Source: Eucalyptus grandis | Taxonomy: Eukaryota > Streptophyta > Magnoliopsida > Myrtales > Myrtaceae | Length of the DNA stretch: 64,000 nucleotides | Direction of reading: 5' to 3' | Assembly (NCBI RefSeq): GCF_016545825.1 | Contig: NC_052613.1 | Coordinates: 42,638,112 to 42,702,111, forward strand | Shown: one piece after another, positions 49,911 to 62,258 of the stretch | Position numbering within the stretch: the stretch's first letter is position 1 | Layout of the letters: every line of letters begins with the position of its first letter | The notes under the pieces: model-generated | Databases searched by the model: none | Seen by the model: only the letters and a program-made list of their open reading frames with translations | Told to the model about the DNA's origin: nothing | Position numbers and translations under genes: made by a program

Positions 49911-52900
49911 TTAGCATCTTTTGGGCCTTTCATAACTTGGAGGCAGTGAAGGGCAGTTCTCGTTCATGTTGGCATATGGTTCTATGGTGTTATACTCCGG
50001 CAATTCCATCCAATATTCCCCAAGAATCTGACAATATGGAAGTTGACCTCCCTTGTTACTGCACCAACTCGGCAGACGAGTTTGGTTATTCTCAAAAATC
50101 TTCAGCATGTAAGCATCACGAATCTGAGAGCAAAGAGAAGTCAGTTCATATACAGTAACGAATTTTCCACGATGAAATTCAGGATACAAATCTATAAAGA
50201 GTAGATGATGAAATAGGGTATCGATGACTTACCGTGAACTCAGTTACTTGAATAGAACTCGAAATGGGACCAAATACTCCAGCTTCCTTGTACATTGCGA
50301 GTATAAAGGCAACACATGTGGTCGATTTCCCATCACTATACATCCAATCATCTTGTTCAGGAGTAGTAAGTAGTTCATCAAATGACATCCCTCGTTGTTC
50401 AGTCTCTTGAATTATTCCATGTAAGTCAATTCCTGCAAAAAGCGAGAAATGCATAATCTTTGCGAATTGCTAGTAATACCTTGTTGGAGAATAGAACCAG
50501 TAAATGGCGAAAATTATGTCCTTAAAGAATTAGGAATCGCAAAATAATCATTTCAACCTCAATATGACAAACTCCCCCCAAAAAAAAAAAAAAAAAACTC
50601 CTCTGTTCTTTTTCTTTGTTCGTTTTTCCTCTTTTCTCCTTCCCATCCTCATTTCCCATGCCAAATAACAGCCAAACAGCAATAATGAGCCACTTTGTCC
50701 CCATGAGTACACAATGCCATTTATGAGGTTCATCTTCTCGACCTCTCCAGCTCACAAGAATGAGATGCCACAAAGACAGCAGCCACTTGGACTCGATGAC
50801 TACAAGTTCCATCCATATCAGAATGACTAGCTAAATGCCTGAGACACAAGCTCCATGTATGCACATTATGTAGCTAAGAAAAGCACCTGATACCAGGACA
50901 CCAGTCACACCACCACTCTTTTGCTTCCTCTCTAATTCCTGATTTGAAAATCTATGATCTCTCATAATATATTGACCAGACCAGAATATCCACGCATTTA
51001 GTTACACAATTACCATTTTAGCTCCTCATTTAGGGAATATTTGTCATTAAATCCACAAAATCGTTTCTAAAGCCAGGACAAAGGATAAACTAAGCAAATA
51101 ATAAATTGACAAAAGAAAATCAGAACTGGAAGTATGACCAGACAGCAGCTATACCTCAGTCCCAAGGCGCTTATTCAAAGCTTCATTCCACATATTTGCA
51201 GCATATGCTGGTTGCAATCTCGTCCACATTGACATGACAGAAACGACCTATCAAAAAGCACCAAAGTATCAGGAAACATAATGATAATTCCTAAAATCAT
51301 CCTGAACCAAAAAATGCCATCCTGCAAAGAATATGGCTTCTTCATTCATGAGGAAAAAAAAGAAACAAAACAAGAAAGTCGAATTGTTACAAAGGTTGGA
51401 AAATTCAAAGCAACTCCAGAAAATAAACTATCTTTATCATATTTCAAAAGAAAAGAAACATGTAGAAATCACTTTAAGAATACTACACGAAGCACATGCT
51501 ATTATTTCCTGTTACAACAATTGCATTGAGCAGGTTGAGAAGATTTGCTAATCTCGAACTTCCCATTTTCAATCCCAAAGAAATAGCACCAAAAATTGCC
51601 AGGTACTATCAGATTCACGGCAGAATAATTATTTCTGGATAACAAGGTTGTAATGGATGCATAAGATAAGTCAATTAATAAAATCACTTCCCACCACTTC
51701 ACATTATTAACACCGTTCAGAATTAATAAGGAAAATGCATACCAAGTGAGCATCGAGAGGAGGAGGATAGTTGTCTCCTACAGTATCGATCCAACTGAAT
51801 ATCATGTTGTGATAACCATAAGGCTTCCCTAACATGCTTCGAGCATATTCCCATGCAGCCGTGGAGTTGAACTTTGCACGCACATCTGGATGTAAAGGAA
51901 GCAACGCTATCTGGGGATTGGAATTGTCTTTTAGCGCCAATTCCCACCACTCTTGCCACGGAATAACCACAATAATTTCTTCCCCCTGCAAATAAATGAG
52001 CAATATGCTATCAAAATGGTGGAAGAATATATCAAAAAGTAATCACACCAGTCATACCCGTGTTCATTATTAACAATGCCATTCTTCTAAGCCCAAGAAA
52101 AATTCGCAAGAAAAACAATTTTTTTCTAATAGACAATCAAACTTAAAATAGACATCAAAAAGATTCTTGGCAAAATTCTAGGATGTGAGAAGGGGAAAAC
52201 ACAAGTCTCTCTTTAACTGAGGCAATAAGGGGAATACATTCCCCAGCAGGAGCAAGAGGCAAGACAAAAACTGGCTTAGAAATTCGTATTGGCGAAATCA
52301 TTCGCGGAAGACCACACAACATGTTATAGTCAGTTTCCAAGTATCTGCTCTTTGTTATCAAGTTCAAGTGTGTACAATTCATTTTCCATACTCTCAATCC
52401 CTCTGTTATATTCATCGAACTTTGTTTACCGATTTGTGAATGTCAGAAACTGATATAGAGAACCGATTAAATAAAGACAAAAACACACCTTCTCATTCTC
52501 ATGTCCTGATTCACCGACCCACAGATTACCATGTTCATCCTTCAAGCAAACCGCTGTGTGACCCGCAAAAGCGCCAGTTACCCATTTCTCCAATGTTTCA
52601 AAACCACCCCACCTACCACGGATCTTGGACAGAGCTAAAAAATCGCCAGTATGAACATCGTCTGGATTAATAGTTGTGTACCAGGGCTCAGGACGTTTTT
52701 CAAATGTAGCACCCATACGGTTCTTCAGGAAAGCTAAATTAGCATTCTGACCCCAAACGGTGTTAGAGAACAGGGGCAATACGTCAAATAGAGAACGCAA
52801 TGTTCCAAGCATTCCTGATGGCATAAGAAATACAGAAATTCCATGCTGCTTTACCTGCTCAACATCCAACTCAGACGTTATTTTGATGCAACGATGAGAT

Positions 52901-54075
52901 TTACTAATTCACAAATAAATCAAACACACGAGGCATACATATTCCAACTCTGCTTGTTCTTCCCATGAGTCAAACTTCAACGTGTGCTCTCTCGCAGAAA
53001 AGTAATAGTCCCACGTGATCCTGTATGGTGTTGCAAAAACATACAAATCCATGCATGTCCAGCTATGTGGTTCAGATGTCTGTAAGGAGAAAGCAAGAAA
53101 AAACAAAATTATTCATTTCTCCAGTGAAGGAAGCAACTAGCAAGTGAAGAAATCTCAAAATTCGAGCAATAATCTTATTGTCTTAAAAGAGTCATGGTAG
53201 GCGATTTAGCTAGAACCATTTTAAACCATTTGAGACTGGAATATAAGCTCCTGCCATTCAAGCAATTAAATTAAACTTTCTCCAGCACAAGTGAGGGCAC
53301 TAATTTTGCAAACTTTGTATGTAAAACCTAAGCAACTGTGTAATGCCAGTAGCGTTATACAACCCAAATACCGACTCCATATAAGTGCAGAGAAGAGAAA
53401 ATGACACTTTTTTCATGTTTCCACAATCGTCTCTACCTTGACTAATAACAAGTCAGATTTGATACCACAAGATACTTGAATATTAAACCCATTCATATGC
53501 ATCGTCGTAACCGACAAAGGATGATGAAAAATGTAATTTTAACTCCCTCTCCTACAACCCAGACTCTACTCACCAGCCCCTATAACCCTCCATTTGCACT
53601 AAGAAAACCTACAGAGCACCACCTCGACCGTGCTAAGTTCAACACAGACTAACGGATAATTCACGACACGCACCGCCGTCACGGCACACGACCGGGACCA
53701 ACAGAGGAACGAAAGACGAACCTTCAAGTACAGAACGCCGCCGCCCAAGCCGGTCTCCTCGTCCCCGCCGCGATCGCCCTCGGTGAACTCGAGGTGGGCG
53801 TCGTTGCCGTCGAAGCAGGTCCCGTTCCACCGGAGGGGCTCGTTGCCAGGGGCGACGGTCCCGACGAAGGAGGGCAGCAGGTCCACGGCGCCGTTGAAGC
53901 TGTTGAGCACCGGCCACGAGATCTGGCGGGGGAGCACGGGGAGGACGTCATTGACCTTGAACGGGACCTTGAATCCGAGGGCCCGGTCGCCGAGGAACCC
54001 TAGGATCAGGAGGAGCCACGGGAGGAGGGGCCGCCATGGGGGTCGAGCGGCGACGGCGACGGCGACGCGCGGCAT
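49911..54075 (-). CDS. Conserved plant secretory or membrane-anchored protein with possible permuted NlpC/P60-like domain
   Basis: Seven exons on the minus strand: 54075-53722, 53079-52939, 52854-52489, 51985-51743, 51247-51155, 50432-50233, 50123-49911. They give about 536 residues. The start at 54,075 (MPRVAVAVAARPPWR) is chosen because it is followed at once by a hydrophobic segment (LLPWLLLILGFL), a signal peptide or anchor. An upstream in-frame ATG adds 48 residues ahead of that segment. Visible blocks: WTCMDLYVFATPYRITWDYYF, GAFAGHTAVCLKDEHGNLWVGE, IPWQEWWELAL and DGKSTTCVAFILAMYKEAG. A His in GHTAV followed much later by a Cys in STTCVAF is the order seen in permuted papain-fold enzymes. 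That assignment is my inference. Exon 6 joins exon 5 one base out of phase, at CC near 50,432, so the total is 1,610 nt, one short of whole codons. Confidence 0.75.
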
Positions 54076-56238
54076 GGATCGCGAATCGGGGAGCGGCGAG
54101 GATCGCGAGGAAGGACGCGGATTTTGCCCCTTTCTCGTCAGGGACGGAGGGGAAATGGGAAGTCCGCCATGGGAGGGTTTGCTCGAGCGATGATCTTGAC
54201 GTCTGCAACGGAGTTTCACGGACAGCTAACTTGGTAGTTATCGTAGAATATCCGCTCCCCTCCCTTGGCCTCGTGGACTTGGACTTGGACTGGCACTGGG
54301 AGAGAGGAGAGGGAGACGGGGGGGTGATGATGACGTGGCGCTTTGTGGGGTCCGCCTTGCCTTCTCTTGGAAATTTCGCCTTGAACTTGAGATAAACAGG
54401 TGGCGAATGGAAAGCGGAAACCGAGCGAGAAAAGGGAGACAGATTGGAATGACGTGAAACTGACCGTTTTTCGTGGAGTTAACGGGTCTTCAGGGTCGAA
54501 TATTCCATCGACACTCATCAGATATACCGAAGAGGAAACTTCACTGATCATTGATTGAACATGGTAAAAGTGAAGCAGTACAGGAAAGTAGACATTTTGC
54601 TGTGGAAAAGGCATCCAAAAATTACTTAATTTATTCTGTTAATATTGATACTAATTTAATTTTAAGCATTTTCATATTAATATAATTTTTGTCCATCCAA
54701 TCAATTTATACTAAAAATTACTGATGTAGATGTTAGCAATTTTACATAACACAGCCAATTTCTCATACGTCTTATATGCCGGAAATCCTCCATAATTTTT
54801 CATACGTCATTATCGCATGGACTTGAAGCTGTCTCATATATTAAGCTATTGAATCAAACTAAATTATTCATATTTCCCCTAGCTAAATGCCGGCAATGAT
54901 TTTACTGATTTGTCTTAGTTAGAGGCTGCAACAAGACGGAGTTACGAGGCTTGATCCTATTGTAAACTCGAAACCGGTTAATCCTATATAAAGATCGAGT
55001 CCATCCCAAATCGAAGTTGTGTTTCCAAATAGAAATCTCGAAAACACCCGAGTATACAAGAGCCTAAAAGTAATTAATTTACATTTTTTGTATATTTTGA
55101 ATAAACAGATTTATCAACTAAAAAATGAATTATCTTTATTGCCCTAACAATTTGGCGCCCAGCAACACGATACCCGAAAATCAAATTATGCCCTTTCAGG
55201 GTTTTGGGCAAGTTATAAACTCAATAAAACCAAGTTCACCGGCATCCGCAATGTTAGGACAAAGCACAAAACCTATCATGAACGTGAAAGGCAGGACTCC
55301 ACGTTCCGCTTCTTTACCCCAGGTTTTAATACCGTACTAAACTGTAAGTTTTAAGGTCACATTGCACTTCAATGCATAAGGGTTTAAGTTCGATCTTGCA
55401 AATTGTTTATGCCGGTTGCCAAAATCCCCCAGTGTGGAATGTGCGTTCAGAAAAGTATCCGTCGCCATTGGGAGTACAATTTTGAAGTCCACAAGCAAGT
55501 TGCAACCCTAAAAGGTAGTTTGGTAAGCACCACCATGCAATCATGGTGCACGTCCCGATAGGGTTAACGTTACTTCACTCTTAAGCAAGCCCCTGGCACC
55601 ATACAAGGCGAGTCTGCCACTAGCATGACCGATCTTCACAAGAGCTTTTACCAGTCAACATGTCCTCAGTTTACAATCTCCGAGTTGCCATTCTACAGCC
55701 AATTCACATCCAGCAATGAATAGGTCGATAACATTATTCAAATGCACCGAGGGTGACTGCCATGGCAGAGTTGTATCTTCCACTCGATGGAGTGCTGTAT
55801 TCTCACAGCAGCAATGTTTTGGGCGAGTCCCTCGATTACTGAATGCCAATCAGGTGTGTGATACGGAAATGGATGGCCAAAGGCCGGTCCTAGAGCAAGA
55901 TGAAAGTCACCATTGCGCAAGATGAACTCCGCTGTTGCTACTTAAACTAAGCCTCGTTATGCAGAAGTCCTGCCTCTTGAAGTGAATTGTCTTGAAGTAT
56001 CCATTCTCCCCATCCAATTCAGGTTGGATAGGTGCAGCTACACATCAAGCAGTGGATCATCTCAAGTACCTGGAGAGTGGGTAAACACAAGATGCACAAT
56101 CAGTTTAACATTTCAAATTAGCCTAAACAACTTGCTTTACTAAACTTACCAAAGCCTCATTCTCCATCATTCGATAGAACCATCTCCAAAAGACTAAATG
56201 TGATCTTCGACACATGCATTACTTCTCAATTCAGTGGT
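54076..56238. other. Intergenic region, possible gypsy-type LTR relic near 54.9-55.2 kb
   Basis: This contains the 5' flank of the NlpC-like gene and the 3' flank of the MYND gene. Between about 54,900 and 55,160 there is a TATA-like cctatataaag followed by 'aatttggcgccc' at 55,149, which resembles the primer-binding site after plant gypsy 5' LTRs. The following frame (55,125-55,340) shows no gag-like motif. Nothing else is recognised. Confidence 0.35.
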
Positions 56239-59200
56239 TCATATTCCAAAGAGAAAGCAATTTGAATAGCAAGGAAGAAGAAGTGCATTGTCTTCCACCG
56301 CCATCGGCTGCCTGAATGGATTCAATTGGATCTACAAGTAGCAGAAGCATCAATCGCAACTTGGTTAAGTTTGAGCTGTTCGAAATAAGCTTTTCAAAAA
56401 GAGAAAAGAGGAGAAATGGGACACACTGGAAGAGAAAAAGATATGCCAGCAACAGTGTTAATGCAACGAGTTGCAAGATGACAAGCCTCTTCACAGTAAT
56501 CAGAAAAAACTGCAGGGACATTCATCTCGTGTATCAGCTCCTGCAAATATGAAAAGAATAATTTAAAAAAAGATTATGAGAGGAAGGAGACAAATGAATC
56601 ATGGAGCTAAAGAAGACTCACAATTGTAGGTAACCAGGATGAATAAGCAGCAATGCCAGCATTAGGAGCAACAATCAAATGAGGAAAAGACTCCTGTCAA
56701 CATAACAGAACTTCTCAAAAGTTAACACTGTAGGAATTCCAAACACAGAAAGAAATTTTACGTGTGAGAGAAAGAGAGAGAGAGAGAGACTTCTGATATA
56801 TTTCTGTAGATGTCATGATAACAGCCTCTCCGAAGCTGCAAGATAACTGCGGAGTCATAGGCGGTGTCTAAACTCTTGCTCCCTTGAGAACTTGTGGATT
56901 TGCAGTCACAGTCAGTGTCACTACACTGAGCATAACCACCGACTTTAATTGTCTCACCATCCCTATTCATTGCGCAGAACACAAGAGAAAAAAGAAGACA
57001 TGGAAGAGGGTTACAATTTCTCCAATTATATATTAGATCGTGCAAAAGTCCACCAGAGTGAATACATATCAAACCCAAAAAAAAATGAATGAGTCACCTA
57101 TGCTCTGGAACTGCTGGTCCAACAAGCTCAATATGCATCCGCATGCCAGGAAAAAGCGCCTGCAACTCACCAAAGGCTGGAAGTTGTAGAAGCTCCTTCT
57201 CAGGCCCTACAGGACAGTGGTAGTTAAGTGTAAGCTTTACAAGGCTTGACTTGGTCTCCATGATTAGAAGCATCAAGGACAATTGATGCATCTGCTGTTT
57301 ATTGTGATTTTTTTATCTTATTCAAAAGATTGTTGAAAGCTAGTGATTCATGTTCGACAAGTGCCTAAAAAGTAGAGACGAAGTTATCAGACGTCCCTGA
57401 CAGGATTACACAATCCAAGGTTCATAATAAGAACATTTTATATTGACAAACTGGTATTGATTTTGCGATGGTGACCAGAGTAGCAATAAGGCAAGAGGAG
57501 AAATCTTCTCTACATTTATGTAAGCCTGAGTCAACAGGAGAACAATATGAATAAGCAGTGGCAAAGAAGAGAAGTTCTCCAAAAGAAAGCATCCTTGAAA
57601 AGGAGAATGTTCAGGGCCAGAAATTACCAACATAGTGGACACGCAGTTCCTTGCTAGTGCCAATAGTTGAAATCCTTGCACTAGTAATCTGAATGGCATG
57701 GTATATCAACATTGGCTGATAGAAAGAGAGAGAGAGGAGTAAGTTACTTTAAACACGTATGGCATGCATAAATAAGCATGCATCAACTTTAGTAGGTAAC
57801 AAGGTATCAGGTGGAACAAAAAATAGTTGCATTTTGGCAGGCAATAAAAGATCTTGAGTGGAAGAGAACATAGTCGCATTTTTGCATGCAATAAAAGATC
57901 TTGACATTTGGACCAATCCGATATTCACGTAAAACCCCAGTGCAGCGATTCTCCATTATTAAGAAGGGCACCAAACTGCCCCTTGTTTTCACACAGAAGT
58001 CTACCTTTAATGGCATTGATTAAAACTGTCCACTGTACTGGAGGTGTTAAATCATTTTCAAAATGTAGAATACTAATTTGAAACTTTCAAAGCTCAAGCG
58101 TCCGCAACCCCAACTCCTATACTTTTTGCTCTATACAATAAATTTTCCATGAACTCTCTGTTGAGAAGACAAAAATCGGATGTCTGTTCATCAAAATGCC
58201 CAACTTCTTGAAAAAAGACCATCCAAATGGCCAACTTTGCTTGATGTAAAAGATGTAACAAGGGGTATACGATAACATAATAATTCACAACGGAGGATGA
58301 GAATTAACATAAATACCCATTGAAGGAGTAAAGCAACAGGTGAGTGAAACGGGATATGCCTCCACCTGTAATAGTCCTCCCAACCACTTAGATGGTCTGA
58401 TATTGGAGACACTGGGCCTGCACAATTCTTTAGTCAAGTATTTTCTAAGGCTCGACTCTGTAAAAGCTGGGAGCCATTGGTTGTACCTCTACATGGGCAT
58501 AACATTCTCAGAAGATCCCAACTATTGTGAAAGCTGCCACCAAAAAAAGTTTGTAAGCAGATATTAAAGACAGTATCATTCACCTGAACGGTCCGGTAAA
58601 AATTAGGCCATGTAAATGAAACACTGTGCCAAGTCTTTGATTTACATAACTGTCCTGGCAAATACTCCAAAAGCGCAAAGAATAAGAGATATTTCTTATG
58701 CTAATTTATTAACAAAGAGAAAATTCACAAGTGAAATGTCATGTAGCTCAGTCGGCTAAAGCTTAGTGCTAATAAGGTGGATCCATGAGGAATCATAAAT
58801 AGATTCTCCCACAGCAGGCTGACACATCAATAACTGAAGTGTGACCTATATTTTCCTCCTAATAAGGTGGAATCAGGGAAAAAGATTTACTGTTCCTCAA
58901 CAAAGCCAACATGTATGAAAGTGTTGGTGCTAAAAGACCAAATACCAGCTAAAATACATTAAACACAAAGTAAGGTGTGAAACAATCCCGTAAGAGTTTT
59001 CTCACAAAACCATCATATATCTTTCAGCAACAGAAGCATTTTTCTAGTTGTGCTGGTCAAGGTGTGCAAGCACCAGCAAATTGCCTATTTGAGAAGCATT
59101 TGGCCCATGTAATATCAATCGGTTGATATCCCAGGCAAACAGAACATACTATAATCTTAAAAATTCAGACCATACGAGAGATACTCTCCATAGCCATACA

Positions 59201-60991
59201 CCAGAACAAGTTTACACTTCATAAACTCATGACCAGAAGCATGAACAGAACACAACAAAGTAAAATCCAAGATTGGAGAGAAAAACTCAAACAGATTGCC
59301 AACGATGAATATATCAAATATAGGAGTACCACAGAACCTCAAGTCCTTGAAAGAATTGCTCAATGATTGGCACTTGCATTCGTACATCCACATCCCAACC
59401 TGATGAATGCCCCTTTTGCTCAAGAATGAACATCTGCTGACTAGTTTTTCACAAATCTGGAAAGAATATCATCAATTTACTTTCACAGAACAAGCCAGAA
59501 AAGGCAAGAAATATTCTGAAGCAAAATGAGAGTCACCTCAATTGTAGCTTCTTGACAGTATGTGAAAGGAAAAGCATTCAATGCATCAGCATGCTTCATT
59601 TGTTGCTCTAACCTTGCACATTCTTCCTTATGAGCACTCCTATGAGAAATCTAAGGAGACAACAGGAAAAAAGAAGAAAAACAAAGCTTTCAATCGTGAG
59701 AACCCCAACACATTAGCCCTAGTTTGGATAGATGTCAGATCAAGATATTTCAATTGAATAAATTCTGATGTGACATCGGCATGCTTTGTCTCTAGATACT
59801 GTTTACATGGAGAGAGCATTTTATGTGGCAGAATGGCAGTAATACCACTTGTCATGCCAAGGCTGTACCACCGAGCCACAGGCAAACACAATAACCACCC
59901 AAATTTTCAATTTGTAAAGTTGGAGGACATGATTGGCTCGGTCATACCACGTGAGCATTACATATTACATTACTTTCACGTCATACCACGTGAGCATTAC
60001 ATATTACATTACTTTCACGTGAGATATATTCTCCATTCAAGGGCTCGGCCACCATGCACTTAATCACTGGGTCCAACCACCACCCTACCGATTCTTCATT
60101 CTGTCAGCCTTGATTTTTTTTCTAATCGAAAATCATGGCCTATTTTCTAATTTCAGTAGATAAACTTTCAAAAAGAACAATGCAAACTCTCATTACATGA
60201 CGTCATGAGAGCCAATGATGCAACCTAGGAGCCATGCCTGCCGGTGCAAGGAGAGGCTGTATGAGGTATATGAGCTTTTGGTGCTTGAGAGGATCACAAT
60301 TTCATATTTTGCATTTTCCGTTAAATCCACCAACTAGGATCCACTCAATACATGCAAGTTACGATCGATCTAGCAAGCAACAATGGACTTGCTGAACAAA
60401 TGCTCTATCGGAAAAAATCAAACACCGAAACAGGGACGCGATCGCACTCACACTGTCCATCATCTCAAAGCCATACATCTCTAGAATAATCACACATGAC
60501 CAGACGCAACAGGTTCACCCAGCAAATGCACCATCGCCCGTTGTTCATGATTCAGATCATACGGAATTAAACTACGCCACCACTACAGAACGCAAAAACT
60601 CCCTCTCTTTGCCCGCCCGGCGCGAGTCCGCATATCAAACCCCAATCCCCAAACGCGCGCCAGCTGAATCGGCGATGCCAGTGCCGAATATGAAGTCCTG
60701 ACTGGCTAACCAGCCCTCACGCACACAGCGAGCCGAACAGAGAGAGGTATTCCACGAGGCTAAGGACAATAAACGATGAACCCGCCGGGCGCCTATGCAA
60801 TTCCGCACGGCGGAGCCAGAATCGACGAGGAGAACAGGTGAAGAATCGAAAAAAAACAAGAAGAAGGAGCGAAGGGAAAGGATCGTCACCTGGTGAGTGA
60901 CGGAGCAGTAGCCGACGGCTCCGCAGCGAGCGCACCGCCTCTTGGCCGGGCCGACGCACCTCGTCCCTCTCCCCTTCCCCGCGCACTCCAT
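56239..60991 (-). CDS. Zinc finger MYND domain-containing protein (plant ZMYND15-like), complete 11-exon gene
   Basis: Exons on the minus strand: 60991-60890, 59650-59537, 59456-59338, 58533-58487, 58417-58317, 57715-57628, 57206-57098, 56962-56791, 56693-56622, 56540-56427, 56331-56239. All phases agree and sum to 1,131 nt, 376 residues plus stop. The N-terminus carries the MYND Cys/His finger, a protein-interaction module ([35 protein letters not shown]), split by the first intron. The remainder matches the plant family annotated as ZMYND15-like: [90 protein letters not shown], and the C-terminal [14 protein letters not shown]. Biochemical role is not known to me. No frame break is seen. 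The start is the first ATG, directly at the finger. Confidence 0.88.
59941..60018. repeat. Perfect 39-bp tandem duplication in the MYND gene intron 1
   Basis: 59,941-59,979 and 59,980-60,018 are identical (gtcataccacgtgagcatta and following 19 bases). Each copy contains the G-box-like CCACGTGA. Confidence 0.95.
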
Positions 60992-61656
60992 CGCGGTTTC
61001 TACTGTTGAGCTTCTGCAATTCTGCCTGGTCTAGGGAGCGGAAAAATGGAAACTTGAGAAGGGCCAGGAATTTGAAGGGGAAAACGTTAGTTTGGACAAA
61101 AAGGCTTGGACTTTCTACTTTATTCTCAAAATTATTTTAGAATAAAAGCCCTACAAGTACTGATTATTAAGGTAAAAATGCGATATCATCTTATAATTTT
61201 CAAATTCTAAAATTTCATTAGCTCCATCCAAGAATAACGAAAAATATTCGCATAAAATTCTAATTAATTTCCAGAACGCGTTATGCTAACATGAGCTTAA
61301 ACAGGTAGAGTGAGACAATGCATCGCAAGAAGCCTTGTTGGAACTTGGTTCTCTCTCTCGGTTCTATTCATCTATTTTTTTTTAGTTTTCTGCTTTTCAT
61401 TCTCTTTAATTTTTGGCCTTTCTTTATGTTTGCACAAACTGATGCTGGATCATTATCACCTGTCGTCAAAATATATTAGGAAAATGATATGTAACTCGAA
61501 TTAAACAGAACTCACGAAACTTTTAAATTTTCACTAATGTGATTAATTTTAAAATTTATTTGCACTATTTGAAAGTATAAGGATTTAATGACACTTTCGT
61601 GATCAATTTTATGCTCTAACACTCTTATCCCTATTTATCCTTGCACTCGTTTATAT
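60992..61656. promoter_or_regulatory. Upstream region of the MYND gene
   Basis: This is the presumed promoter and 5' UTR of the minus-strand MYND gene. No definite TATA box is visible in the first 100 bases. The rest is AT-rich spacer. Confidence 0.35.
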
Positions 61657-62258
61657 CATGTTTGATAATGTTTATGTTTCTCAATTTTTCTGTTCTTTTG
61701 TTTCTTGGAATGGAAAAAATAGAAATTATTTTAGTGACATCAGCTAATTTTTCTATTTCCTAAAAGAGATCATAATAGGTTTAAAAATATAAATAAGAAA
61801 TAGAAAAATTTCACTTCTTTATTCGCAGGAAAAATTACAAACAAGTCATTTTCTCTCCATTTTTTTTTTCTTTCTTCTTTCTTCTCTAGTCGGTTGCTTG
61901 GGCCTCAACGATGGCCAACAACAAGCCAAAGACAAAGTCAAGCGACCTCACCAACCTCGGGAGAACCTCATCGACCATCGCCAAGGTTGCATGATCGGCT
62001 AGAGGAGGAAGAAGGGAGGAAAAAGAAAAGAAAGAGAAAAAAATAGAAAATTATTAAAAAGTTAAAAGAAAAATCTACGTCATAAATAAATTTGAGGGTC
62101 GTATCAAATACATTCTGATTCTTTTTTAATTTCGAAAATAGAAATTTTGTTTAGTTACCAAATGTATCCAAATATTTATAAACTTATCTGGAGAATAAAA
62201 ATGAAAAAATTATTTCTGAACAATTGTTTCTAGGAATAAAAATGTTACCGAGCGCACC
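61657..62258. mobile_element. GC-core MITE, copy E (diverged)
   Basis: The element opens with 'catgtttgataatgttta' and closes with 'aggaataaaaatgttaccgagc'. The left T/C-rich tract is at 61,860-61,888, the core at 61,890-62,005 is less GC-rich than in other copies, and the right A/G-rich tract is at 62,005-62,045. It has the same plan as copies A, C and D, but is older in appearance. Confidence 0.55.

Noticed and set aside
58741..58800. tRNA-like A box 'tgtagctcagtcggctaaagc' in a MYND gene intron
   Set aside because: There is no matching B box or acceptor/anticodon stem downstream, so it is not a tRNA gene. At best it is a worn tRNA-derived SINE head.
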